The position numbers and the translations under genes are program-made. Of a stretch of DNA of 64,000 nucleotides, positions 55,527 through 64,000 are shown piece by piece; position 1 is the stretch's first letter, and each line of letters starts with the position of its first letter. The stretch is from Notospermus geniculatus (taxonomy: Eukaryota; Nemertea; Pilidiophora; Heteronemertea; Lineidae): the NCBI GenBank assembly GCA_002633025.1, contig NMRB01001967.1, positions 45,207 through 109,206 of the forward strand, in the 5' to 3' direction. The notes beneath the pieces were generated by a model. It saw only the letters and a list, made by a program, of their open reading frames with translations. It made no database searches and was not told where the DNA came from.

Positions 55527-55740
55527 GTCATGCAATCGGAACGTTTCTTCACGTGATCGTTGCTGCTGTTCGTCTCATGTACTCGTCCTACTCGTCAATC
55601 GGAACGTTTCTTCACGTGATCGTTGCTGCTGTTCGTCTCATGTACTCGTCGTACTCGTCAATCGAAACGTTTCTTCACGTGATCGTTGCTGCTGTTCGAA
55701 CTCGCACTCGTACTCGTCAATCGGAGCGTTTCTTCACGTA
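55527..55740 (+). repeat. 63-bp repeats in the last exon of the putative transcript
   Basis: About three and a half units of AATCGGAACGTTTCTTCACG plus TGATCGTTGCTGCTGTTCG plus a variable piece. The first two units are 63 bp apart and the next step is about 59 bp. Two plus-strand frames stay open across the region, but the frame shift in the last unit argues against coding. Confidence 0.85.
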
Positions 55741-56087
55741 CCGGTAATTCGTGACACTGTTCGTCGCACGTGCTCGGAACCTTCGGGACCTCGTTGTCCA
55801 TAGTGACTGAAACTGTGACGAACTATTATTTATACAATCTGGACTCTGACTTGACCAGCTTGGCAATGCATGTCACAAGAAAAATTCCTTCCCTGTTGGG
55901 CCAAATAAATGTTGTGGAGCAAAGATAAAGTACTTACATTTACATTTTATTTCTTGTATTTTCTCCTATTCGGAACGAGTTTAGGACTACATTTGTATAT
56001 AAATCCGATCAGCGTCGGAATGATATGTAAAGTCCATGACTACCCTAACAACACTCCTCAACCTTTACAACAGATTCAAGTGCAGTT

Positions 56088-56167
56088 TCATACATGTAGC
56101 TTTTGTCCATTTTCTCAAGGATCACAAACTCAGATTCCTCAATTGACGAAAACGAACAATCCCTTTT
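56088..56167. repeat. Fold-back family A, half copy
   Basis: Only the right arm (TTTTCTCAAGGATCACAAAC ... GACGAAAACGAACAATCCC) is present. Confidence 0.75.
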
Positions 56168-56451
56168 AGCATTTTCGTTTCTCTGTGGAATGATTGTTGT
56201 TGTAGGCAAGATTCCACAAGCAAAGTGACAACAATCCAGAGAGAAAGGAGATGTAATCTAGAACCGGTTAGTCATGGACTTAGTTGGCGTAAATAAAACT
56301 TAAGTTTTGTGTCAGGTCTAAGAATTAGCCGTTTGTTGTGTCCAAACGAATACTTTGTAAATCACTTTTTTATGTTTGAATAAATCCTGATAAAACGAAA
56401 AGCTCTTTCTTATTGTCCATGGAGGAATTATACTGTCAGTATAATTCCTCC

Positions 56452-56700
56452 GTGCACTGACGCAGTCCACATCTCTGGGACACCCTGTAGAGGCTAGAAA
56501 CATTATCTGGTCTCTACAGGGTGTCCCAGTTACGGAATGCGTCAGTGCCCCTAGTGGCCGAATCCGGAACTACGAACGGCCTACCCGGGGTAAAATCCGA
56601 ATCGCGAACAGCGCCCCTAGCGGGCGAATGAGGAACTACAAACGGCCCACCCGGGGTGAAAAAAGGATCTGGAACAGCGCCCCTAGCGGGCGAGCATGGA
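56452..56700. repeat. Palindrome followed by 66-bp direct repeats
   Basis: 56452-56549 is an inverted pair (GGACACCCTGTAGAGGC / CTACAGGGTGTCCC). After it, AGCGCCCCTAGCGGGCGAAT-type units repeat about three times with CGGCCCACCCGGGGTGAAA. A 31-bp palindrome (GGAGGAATTATACTGTCAG ...) lies at 56421-56451. Confidence 0.75.
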
Positions 56701-56789
56701 ACTAAAAAGGGCTGAGAGCCCTGCAGGAACGCTTCAGGGGGCCACCCAGCACACGGACGCCCAAAAAGGCGAAAAACAGCAAAAAGTCT

Positions 56790-56875
56790 GTTCTCCTGTA
56801 GGGTTCGAACCTCTCACCCTCCAGCCCCCTCACTTGGTAGCCCAGCACCTTACCACTGAGCCACCGAGGGCTTCA
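56790..56875 (-). repeat. tRNA-derived SINE head or tRNA pseudogene
   Basis: On the minus strand an A box (GGTGGCTCAGTGGTAAGGTG) and B box (GAGGTTCGAACCCTAC) lie at near-tRNA spacing. The middle (GGGCTACCAAGTGAGGGGGC) does not give a clean anticodon arm, so this is not a functional tRNA gene. Confidence 0.6.
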
Positions 56876-57560
56876 CACTGGTATAGATATGGATGTTCCT
56901 CTTATAGTCTCCCACGTAAATTTTTACCTAAAAAATGCCATTAAAATCATCAAGGGGTTGACTCAGGCCTTCCGATCGGATGATCTCGCCTCGGAAATTT
57001 TTCAATTTTCGCTCGACCTCAGACTCACGAACTCTGCCGATCAACCCGGTTGGTCGATCACTTCCATCAAACTCATTTCGCTAACTTCGAACTTCGATAA
57101 TTTTGAAGGCGTGTTTTGCTTCAAAGTTCGGGATCCACTTTCCTGGAGTCTCTTTCGATCCTTCCACCTTCATCCCCGCGGACGCTGGACTCTGAAGATG
57201 ATCATGTTAGACTGAATGATCAGTCAACTTGTCACTTTGACGTCCTCGACAATCTGCATATGGCGCGCATCCAATCAGACGGCGCCATTTCGCAGATCGC
57301 AATCTCCAATGATGTTCATCCTCCATCCTCCTCGATTCATCCTGAGATTATCAGAGGTTCTTAGCTTTCGCTTCCTTCGTCACCACACACAAACATGCGG
57401 TGACGAAGGGAGCGAGGAAGAACGCTAACCCCTGATGTTCTCAGGATGATTCGATTGGCCAAATTAGATAGGTTCCGATCTCACCAGGGCTTATCACTTT
57501 AAGCCCTGGCGGTGAGATCTCGAACCAGTCTATTGTCCAATGGACTTCTCTCCACAAAGC

Positions 57561-57745
57561 CGATCTCACCGCGTCCGCTAATTTGATATTAGCCCTAGCG
57601 GTGAGATCTGGAACCAGGTCGATCTCACCGCGTCCGCTAATGTGATATTAGCCCTAGCGGTGAGATCTGGAACCAGGTCGATCTCACCGCGTCCGCTAAT
57701 GTGATATTAGCTCTAGCGGTGAGATCTGGAACCAATCTAGCGCCT
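57561..57745. repeat. 59-bp direct repeats, three copies
   Basis: Unit GATCTCACCGCGTCCGCTAA, then GATATTAGCCCTAGCGGTGA, then GATCTGGAACCAGGTC. Each unit is itself partly palindromic (TCTCACCGC / GCGGTGAGA). Similar GTGAGATCTGGAACC ends occur at 58470-58490 and 54640-54680. Confidence 0.85.
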
Positions 57746-58309
57746 CCATCGTGAGAGGGCTCACGATGACAAACTACGATTAGAAAAGACATGGATTATT
57801 TTAAAGAAAACTTACCACTCTTTATTACCGTGAATATCTAAACATTACATAGGGAATGACCTATGACCTATACAATAAGTTTTCACATAAAGTGTCTCCT
57901 GGTTTCTACACCAATCATGATCAACAGATTTTAGACTGTTACCCGTCTCTAAGGGTCACATGACCTGACGGGCAGTTCCGCAGTGCAAAGACTCTGATTG
58001 CGCGAGACTACCAGAACATGAGTTCAAAGGACTGGTTCTCGATCTCTCCGCTGGGTTGTGTGTGCTGAGATATCGCCTACCGCCGTGCATTATCACGTGA
58101 TACGCCGAACGCAGACGAAACGCAACTGATTCAACCAATCAGCGCGCTTTTTTCGGCTGCTTTCGGCCGATCACGCACACGATAGGACGCGGCTGGCGTG
58201 CGATAGCGTGATCTCAGCCCCAAGCGGTGAAGATCAGGAACCAATGTACAAAGAATGAAGAAACCGCCAAACTTCTTATGAACGCACTGTTACGATCTCA
58301 GCTTGCCGA

Positions 58310-58490
58310 TAGAGTGGAGTGGTTCCCGATATCACCAGCTACTGAAATCAGTATCGCCTGCCGTCCATATCACGTGATCGGAAGAAAGAAAACGCTGATT
58401 GGTTGCGTTTCGGCCGATCACGTGATAATGGACGGAAGGCGATACCGACCCCAGAGTAATCCCAAGCGGTGAGATCTGGAACCTAGCTAA
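58310..58490. mobile_element. Fold-back element with CACGTGAT arms
   Basis: GCCTGCCGTCCATATCACGT pairs with CACGTGATAATGGACGGAAG around an AACGCTGATTGGTTGCG core. Diverged relatives are at 57960-58240 and 54590-54840. Confidence 0.7.
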
Positions 58491-58974
58491 GGGTATTAGC
58501 CTAACAACAAACTCTGAATGCACATAGTGAATGTAGGCTACTGCCAAGGCTAGGCCTACGTTTTGCCCAAAAGATTATTCAGAAAAGTATAAAAGAGACT
58601 TCTTTTTGCTGACCCAAACTTGCGTCCAGGTGTCATTATCGTTTTTGAAATAGATGGCTGGAGCCGAGTTTGGTGAGCAATGGACCCCTTGCGGAGGCCT
58701 TCAAGGAAGGAAAACAATAGGCCCACCGTACCCTGGCGCCAGGCCAAAATGTAGACCATGCAGCTAGAGACACAGTGTACCGATTTCGACCTGGGACGAG
58801 GATAGGCCTACTGTTTTCCCCTTCCGACGACTTTCGCAATTGGTCAAATCCTTTTTTACTTCTCTCAAGAACTTTCTGCCGAAACTTAGCCCTCATACAG
58901 CCCAAGAAGAAGAAATGCCAGGGACATAAAGGAGAGAAACAGGGGAAACATACGTATCCGTGAAATCTCAATCA

Positions 58975-59410
58975 CAGTGGAGTCCTTAGTCCTTAGCGGC
59001 AATCACAGTAGAATAGTCCTTAGCAGCAATCACAGAGGAATATCGGTCCTTAGCAATCACAGGAGAATAGTCCTTACTTTATAGCATGCAGCAGCAATCA
59101 CAGAGGATAGTCCTTAGCATTCTTAGCAATCACAGGAGACTAGCAGGGACTAGTCCTTACTTTATAGCATCTTGGAGGAATTATAATTCCTCCAAGACAG
59201 CATGCAGCAGCAATCAAGGAGGAATAGTCCTTAGCAATCACAGGAGAATAGTCCTTACTTTATAGCATGCTGCAGTAATCACAGTGGAATAGTCCCCAGC
59301 AGCAATCAGTAAGAATAGTCCTTAGCAACGTGCAGTCCAAGCAGACGATTAGTCCGTGGCATGATATAAAAGTCCAAGCAGACGATTAGTCCGTGGCATG
59401 ATATAAAAGT
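58975..59410. repeat. Degenerate tandem repeats, AATCACAGNNGAATAGTCCT
   Basis: Irregular units mixing AGCAATCACAG, GAATAGTCCTTA and CTTTATAGCATGCAGCAG, ending in two copies of a 37-bp unit starting GTCCAAGCAGACGATTAGTC (59336-59410). A small palindrome (GGAGGAATTATAATTCCTCC) lies at 59174-59193. Confidence 0.85.
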
Positions 59411-59631
59411 CAGTAACGATCCTGAATTATGTATCTGAACACCGTTCTCAATCAAACGTATTCCCGATGCGTTGATGACGCAAACATGTCAAACACGAAG
59501 ATGATCGTTCGACATCGCAGCCATTTTGTTTGAATGTCACATGACCTCCGAAGCCGTCCGACATTGTCCCGAGGCGATCACGTGATTTCCGAGGGTTGAC
59601 GAACGCGATGGTTTCGTTCACGTTGTCTCAG

Positions 59632-60031
59632 AAATAGGGAGTTTTCGCAAATCTGACGAAAAACGAAGTACGAAATACGAAATTGGACGTCATACCTATG
59701 ACGTAATGTATTTCAGGAAATGGCTGGTACCACAATTATCGCCTGCTGCAAGAGCGTCTTTTAGCGTATGACGTTAGAACGACAGAGGTACGGCGTATAT
59801 TAAACCTTGAAATTTATCTTTCGTTTCCACTTCGTTGATACGAATTGGAAATTTAAAAATTAAATATGCGCCATAACTCTTTCGATCTTACATGACATGC
59901 TAAAAGACGCACTGGCATGAGGGACATTTGTGGTACCAACCATTTCCTGAAATACATTACGTCATGGATATGACGTCCAATTTCGTATTTCGTACTTCGT
60001 TTTTCGTCAGATTTGCGAAAACTCCCTATTG
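59632..60031. mobile_element. 400-bp fold-back element, ends AATAGGGAGTTTTCGC
   Basis: Arms of about 150 bp (GACGAAAAACGAAGTACGAA, TATGACGTAATGTATTTCAG, then AAAGACGC blocks) around a core with TACGAATTGG. No ORF. Confidence 0.88.
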
Positions 60032-60213
60032 TCCCGAAGCTGTCCGAAGAAATGTTCGACATTTTCGATCAGGAGGGTTTGGTAGTAGTTAAAAGCTGAA
60101 AAAAGAAATGGACATTTTTGAGTTCGACGGTTTTTGTGAGAACAGAATGACAATAGGTGGGCCTCCTGGCTTATGGTCTACTACCCTTGGCGACTTATCG
60201 TTGTTGACATGGT

Positions 60214-60369
60214 AATAGGGAGGTTTCGAAATCAAACGATAAACGTAAACGTTAACGACAACTTTATTTTTGTACTGAAAATGCAATGCAAAATCTGGTA
60301 AATGTGTAGTATGAAAAATAACGTTGTCGTAAAGTTTTGGTTTATCGTTTGATTTCGAAACCTCCCCAA
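60214..60369. mobile_element. Fold-back element, ends AATAGGGAGGTTTCGAAATC
   Basis: About 155 bp, arms include AAACGATAAACGTAAACGTT. Closely similar to the element at 60676-60827. Confidence 0.85.
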
Positions 60370-60675
60370 TTTCATAATCCTCACTACAGTCGGCACAAAT
60401 GAAAGGAAAAGCGTCATAAACTTACCAGAAAGAGTTGCTTCCAAATCCTTTACCTGACGAAAAGAATCGTCTGCGAGGGGGAAGGTGTCCTCTCGATCGC
60501 TTTACGTCATGGACACAAAGTTTTCTCTGAACATAGAGACGCTGGAATGATAGAAACTTGTTTTGTAAATAGAGAATTACATAAAACCTGCAATCATTGT
60601 CGCTGCTGAAGTTGTGGTCGGCAACAGATCATTTCAAAGGGCTGGCACTTGGTTACCGATTGCTCAGCTTGGGAC

Positions 60676-60827
60676 AATAGGGAGGTTTAGAAATCAAACG
60701 ATAAACGTACACGTTAACGACGTTATTTCGTACCGAAACTGCAATATAAAATGTGGCGAATGTGTAGTATGAAAAACAACGTTGTGGTAAAGTTTACGTT
60801 TATCGTTTGATTTCTAAACCTCCCTAA
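60676..60827. mobile_element. Fold-back element, ends AATAGGGAGGTTTAGAAATC
   Basis: Sister of 60214-60369, with shared AAACGATAAACGTACACGTT and AATGTGTAGTATGAAAAACA. It abuts the next fold-back element, sharing TAATAGGGAGGTT. Confidence 0.85.
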
Positions 60828-60981
60828 TAGGGAGGTTGAGATTAGCGACTTATCACGGATCCTTCCTACGTATATATAGGCTACGGATAGAATTCTGTGA
60901 CAACGAGGACAAATTTTGTGTACATTTCGATCCGTATACGTATAAGGATCCGTGATAAGTTGCTGATCTCAACCTCCCTAA
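60825..60981. mobile_element. Fold-back element, ends TAATAGGGAGGTTGAG
   Basis: Arms with CGACTTATCACGGATCCTT and AAGGATCCGTGATAAG. Same terminal GGGAGGTT as its neighbours but an unrelated interior. Confidence 0.85.
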
Positions 60982-61930
60982 TGTTCAGTCATGTTGGACC
61001 TCGCGGTGCGATCGGAAACCACCTCTCGTGAAGTCGATGCTGACTTTATCATATACATTCCCGCGCCCTTTTTGGCTGCTGCGAAATAAATTGCATGGCT
61101 CTGAGTTACACCTGGTCATAAAGACACATTTGCGCAGTCAACTAGCTGCTTCTTACCGTGAAAATAGCGCTATTTCTCGAAAAAATCGGCAAAACGACAT
61201 GGTCCTTTCCGCCACCATTCCTCACACACAAGCACTAGCCATGTGTAATGCTTCGACTTGTACTTTTTGACAAACCTCAGGTACGATTACATCATGGTAT
61301 TAGTAACGCTATTGACGAAGACTAAATAGGTCTTGGTATGAAGCTCGTCATACCGGTACCTCATTTGTCGTTGTGGTTTGGTCACGTCATGCATTGTTCG
61401 TCCATTGTCACCACAACGAGGCTCCACTGGATGAGGTCGGTGTTGCGGGAAGCGATATCTCCGGGAGAGAATGTCCTGTTGTAGGCTATTATTAGATCCG
61501 ATGGGCAGCGCAGTAACTACATGTATACTCACCGGTTAAGGCCTGTACCCACTGACGCGATTTGTCGCTCAGATTTTAATTATTTCTACCGTTTAGAACT
61601 TATATTTTATTTGTTTTCTGGGAAAATAATACATGTGTATATATTTCCGGGCAGACAAATTGTGGCCCAGTCTATGAAAATCAGGTGTAACGGTACAGAG
61701 TGTCCCCCTGTAAAAAGTGTCCACTTCTATTGTTGAATGACGGAATAAGCGGCATGACTATAGAAAACCAATCTCCAGATATTAGAATGTAGCAATAGGA
61801 TCTTTTGTTCCTGGGACAGTTTTTCCTGGGGACATTCTTTCCCTTTACACCTGCTAAAGTCGTTGGTGAGTGACATAGGCCTTGATCATACCTGCGGTTT
61901 GTTGCACAATCGATAAGGCTTGTTTGCCAC

Positions 61931-62137
61931 TAGGCCTCCATACACTGCATTACAACTGTCGAAATGAGTCAGAACAATAGTCCGTTCGAAAATACTTCAT
62001 GCGACAACATTCCACAACATGTCGAAGTTTTCTGATGTTTTTCGAGAACGGTGCGAGACTTTGCCAGATCAAATATTGTCGAACGGACTATGGTAGTGAC
62101 TCATTTCGACATTTTGCATGCAGTGTATAGAGGCCTC
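61931..62137. mobile_element. Fold-back element, ends TAGGCCTCCATACACTGCAT
   Basis: Arms continue as GTCGAAATGAGTCA and AATAGTCCGTTCGA, with complements at 62080-62137. Confidence 0.75.
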
Positions 62138-62369
62138 AACAGATCGTCGTTTTTTCATTTTGAAGGCACTCCCTCGTAACTTATTAACCCTGTGGTGTTC
62201 AGCGACTTTCGGCAGGTTTTTCCAGATAGGGTCACAATTACAATGTATTTATAATCTATTTACGCGGGAAAATATTATATATACATGTAATTTATTTCCA
62301 TGGAAAAATATATATTATAATTCATTTCGACAGAAAAAATAATGTATTTTTCTTTGAACGTCATATTCT

Positions 62370-62660
62370 TCCTTGAGGCAATTAAAGATAATGTATCACG
62401 ACTTCATTGTTTAAATTCAGTGTTTGTAAACATGGATGTTTACATCAAACATGGATGTTTACATCATGTTATTTGGACTTTTTGGGACATGCCAACCCAC
62501 CAAATTGAATACTTTTGGTGTCAAAAGAATTTTTAGAGGGGCACGTCACCAACAAATTACTCATAAGACACTCTGGACATAAACAAACAAAATGTAAATA
62601 AACAATGATTTTCGTGGCCCGCGAAAATACCTGTGATACATTATCTTTAACAGTTGCATG
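62370..62660. mobile_element. Possible fold-back element with short arms
   Basis: AATTAAAGATAATGTATCACG (one base shortened here) pairs near-perfectly with TGATACATTATCTTTAACA at 62633-62651. The core contains two copies of AAACATGGATGTTTACATCA. Confidence 0.5.
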
Positions 62661-64000
62661 TAGTTCTTTGGAGTTTGTAGTTATCAGTACATCCTAGACT
62701 GGTTATGGAGTGCACTGCTGGGGCTGTGTGTGTCACATTAGGCCTAGTGGTGCATTGTGATCCATCCTGAGGTAATCAGTGGGTTCTTGATGCTTAGTCC
62801 GTCCATCCCACATGCTGTGGCAGAGGCAATAAAATCCTTAGTTACCTCATTCTGTCCCAGTTGATTTGAACATTATGCACCCTCCCACAGCAGGGGTTTT
62901 TACCTCGCTACTCTTCATCCACTCATGCACAAAGCCCTGTTGTGGGTCCTCATCGTGGTGTGACATCTGCCAGTGTTCAAGGTAGCCAGTGTTTCCCATA
63001 TTGTTTGAGAAACGCTTGCAGATAGATCGGCATGTTTCTCACTGTGTCCCCTATTGTCACGTCACAACTTATTCCGTCAGACAATAGTGGGGAACACTCA
63101 CTGATGGGGAACATTCAAAAACGTTACACCGGGATAAACAAGATGAGGTTTTATAATGAGAGCAATAAAAACATTTCATTAACTTGAGAACAATTTATCA
63201 ATTATATATACAACTTTATTTCTGTTTTTCACTTTTTGCACATTTTTACAATTTCATGAGACACATGAACAGGTTACTATGGCAACACAATCTTTTAATA
63301 GCCGTATATAAGGTCTACACTGTAGCAGAAGGAGGAATTATTATTCAGATATGGGGATTGGCTGTTACGACAACTACACGCATCCCACTGCTGTTGAATG
63401 AAGCAAACTCACCCCAAATCAATAATTTGGTCTACAGAGATGGCTTTGAGCTGCTTTTTATGAGAAGATCATTTAGAAACATGAGCAGCCATCTTGTAAC
63501 GATGCCTAGTGGGAAATTCCAGGGATTCTCGAATGCTGACTTTGTCTGGTAGGAATATTATAATGCAAATGCATTTTGCTTTTGACTAGAAGCTTGAAGT
63601 TTGGAGCCATATGCATAAAAACTTGCCAGGTTATTTGGTTGCTAGTGGTGTACATTTGCCTGTACAAACTGGGTAATTTAGTAAGTATAAGCGTCGCAAG
63701 GATTTACAAACATGGGCCTTTTGTGAAGCCTTTGTCAATCGGTGTGATCATATACCGTATACTTCTATGTACAGGAAGCCTTATGGGTTTCACAGACTGA
63801 AACACCCAATAGCAAAGTTCATAATATTATTCCAAAAAAATTGAGTGTTATTAATTTGAAAGCATTTTCTCAATCCATAGCTATGACAATTAAGTAATTT
63901 AAAACCAATCACAACAAACATGACTCTACACTGTCCCATTTAAAAACCTGTTCTGCCAAGGCAATTTCATCAACCCCCCCCCCCCAAAAAAAACAGGAAA

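Larger units (their letters stand above)
52387..55930 (+). ncRNA. Putative spliced noncoding transcript with tandem exons
   Basis: Predicted exons by AG/GT borders: 52387-52410 (weak), 52500-52616, 52711-52814, 52896-53008, 53089-53197, 53278-53388, 53475-53592, 53676-53786, 53880-53979, 54062-54179, 54262-54515 and a last exon from 55412, ending near an AATAAA at 55904-55909. Introns in the array are only about 75-95 bp. Nearly every unit has a pyrimidine-rich TCTCCTTTCTTTCAG acceptor and an ATGGTAAGT donor. The consensus exon starts AATATGGCTGAGGTTCTTCA and has stops in all three frames within 40 bases, so no long ORF can cross it; most exons could only encode a ten-residue MAEVLQAVTE-like peptide. 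I recognise no known RNA family. C/D-box snoRNA signatures (RTGATGA with CTGA and a closing stem) were sought and not found. That splicing occurs is an inference from the sites. Confidence 0.5.
55931..64000. other. Gene-free, repeat-dense stretch
   Basis: Outside the listed repeats I see no exon with family resemblance. The longest frame (63184-63552, +) has no recognisable motif. 62760-63130 carries a TGAGGTAATCAG / CTGATTACCTC-type inverted repeat also seen at 19340-19450 and 19640-19760. The C run then A run at 63974-63995 is low complexity. Confidence 0.5.

Noticed and set aside
55339-55803. Cys-rich repeat protein in the last exon of the 52-kb transcript
   Set aside because: Open frames come from the 63-bp repeats and two frames are open at once. 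The last unit changes frame, and upstream exons carry stops in all frames.
56790-56875. Functional tRNA gene on the minus strand
   Set aside because: A and B boxes are present, but a proper anticodon stem-loop and paired acceptor stem cannot be drawn.
63184-63552. Possible 122-codon gene near the window end
   Set aside because: No recognisable motif, no supporting splice pattern, AT-rich flanks; it could be UTR of a gene outside the window, but nothing supports it.

Overview
The window is a gene-poor, repeat-rich stretch of a eukaryotic genome: long introns with GT-AG borders, AATAAA signals, many fold-back elements and microsatellites, scattered single N bases and one 77-N gap. Abundant TAGGCCTA and TACATGTA palindromes, tRNA-derived SINEs, a pogo/Tigger element and animal-specific genes (MCRS1, KRIT1) point to a marine invertebrate, most likely a deuterostome such as an echinoderm or hemichordate. 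The species is an inference.

Layout: 1-2473 (+) is the 3' part of a gene for a basic, disordered protein that I tentatively relate to SPATS2. 2474-7200 holds its 3' UTR and repeats. 7266-7869 (-) is the amino-terminal coding part of MCRS1, whose remaining exons are not visible. A compact promoter region near 8.5 kb with two CRE palindromes probably serves both MCRS1 and the divergent DNAJB11 gene (8677-16643, +), which is complete at 356 codons in nine exons; its 4.8-kb first intron carries a nested pile of transposable elements. 16.7-23.2 kb has only repeats, including a tandem array with TTAGGG runs split by a clean 158-bp fold-back insertion. KRIT1 (23335-37471, +) follows, with 14 coding exons visible and one stretch lost at the N gap. 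37.5-40.5 kb is intergenic. A 706-codon ankyrin-repeat gene that I do not recognise occupies 40540-50409 (+, 18 exons, all phase 0). 52.4-55.9 kb (+) holds what looks like a spliced noncoding transcript built from about ten tandemly copied exon-intron units. 56-64 kb shows repeats and no gene that I can support.

The genes do not form one pathway. DNAJB11 is an ER-lumen co-chaperone, MCRS1 a nuclear/centrosomal FHA protein, and KRIT1 a Rap1-linked junction scaffold. The SPATS2-like/MCRS1 convergent order resembles a known vertebrate neighbourhood (human 12q13). The most unusual items are the exon array at 52.4-54.5 kb, a 44-bp minisatellite grown from an ankyrin exon's 3' end, and the density and variety of fold-back elements.
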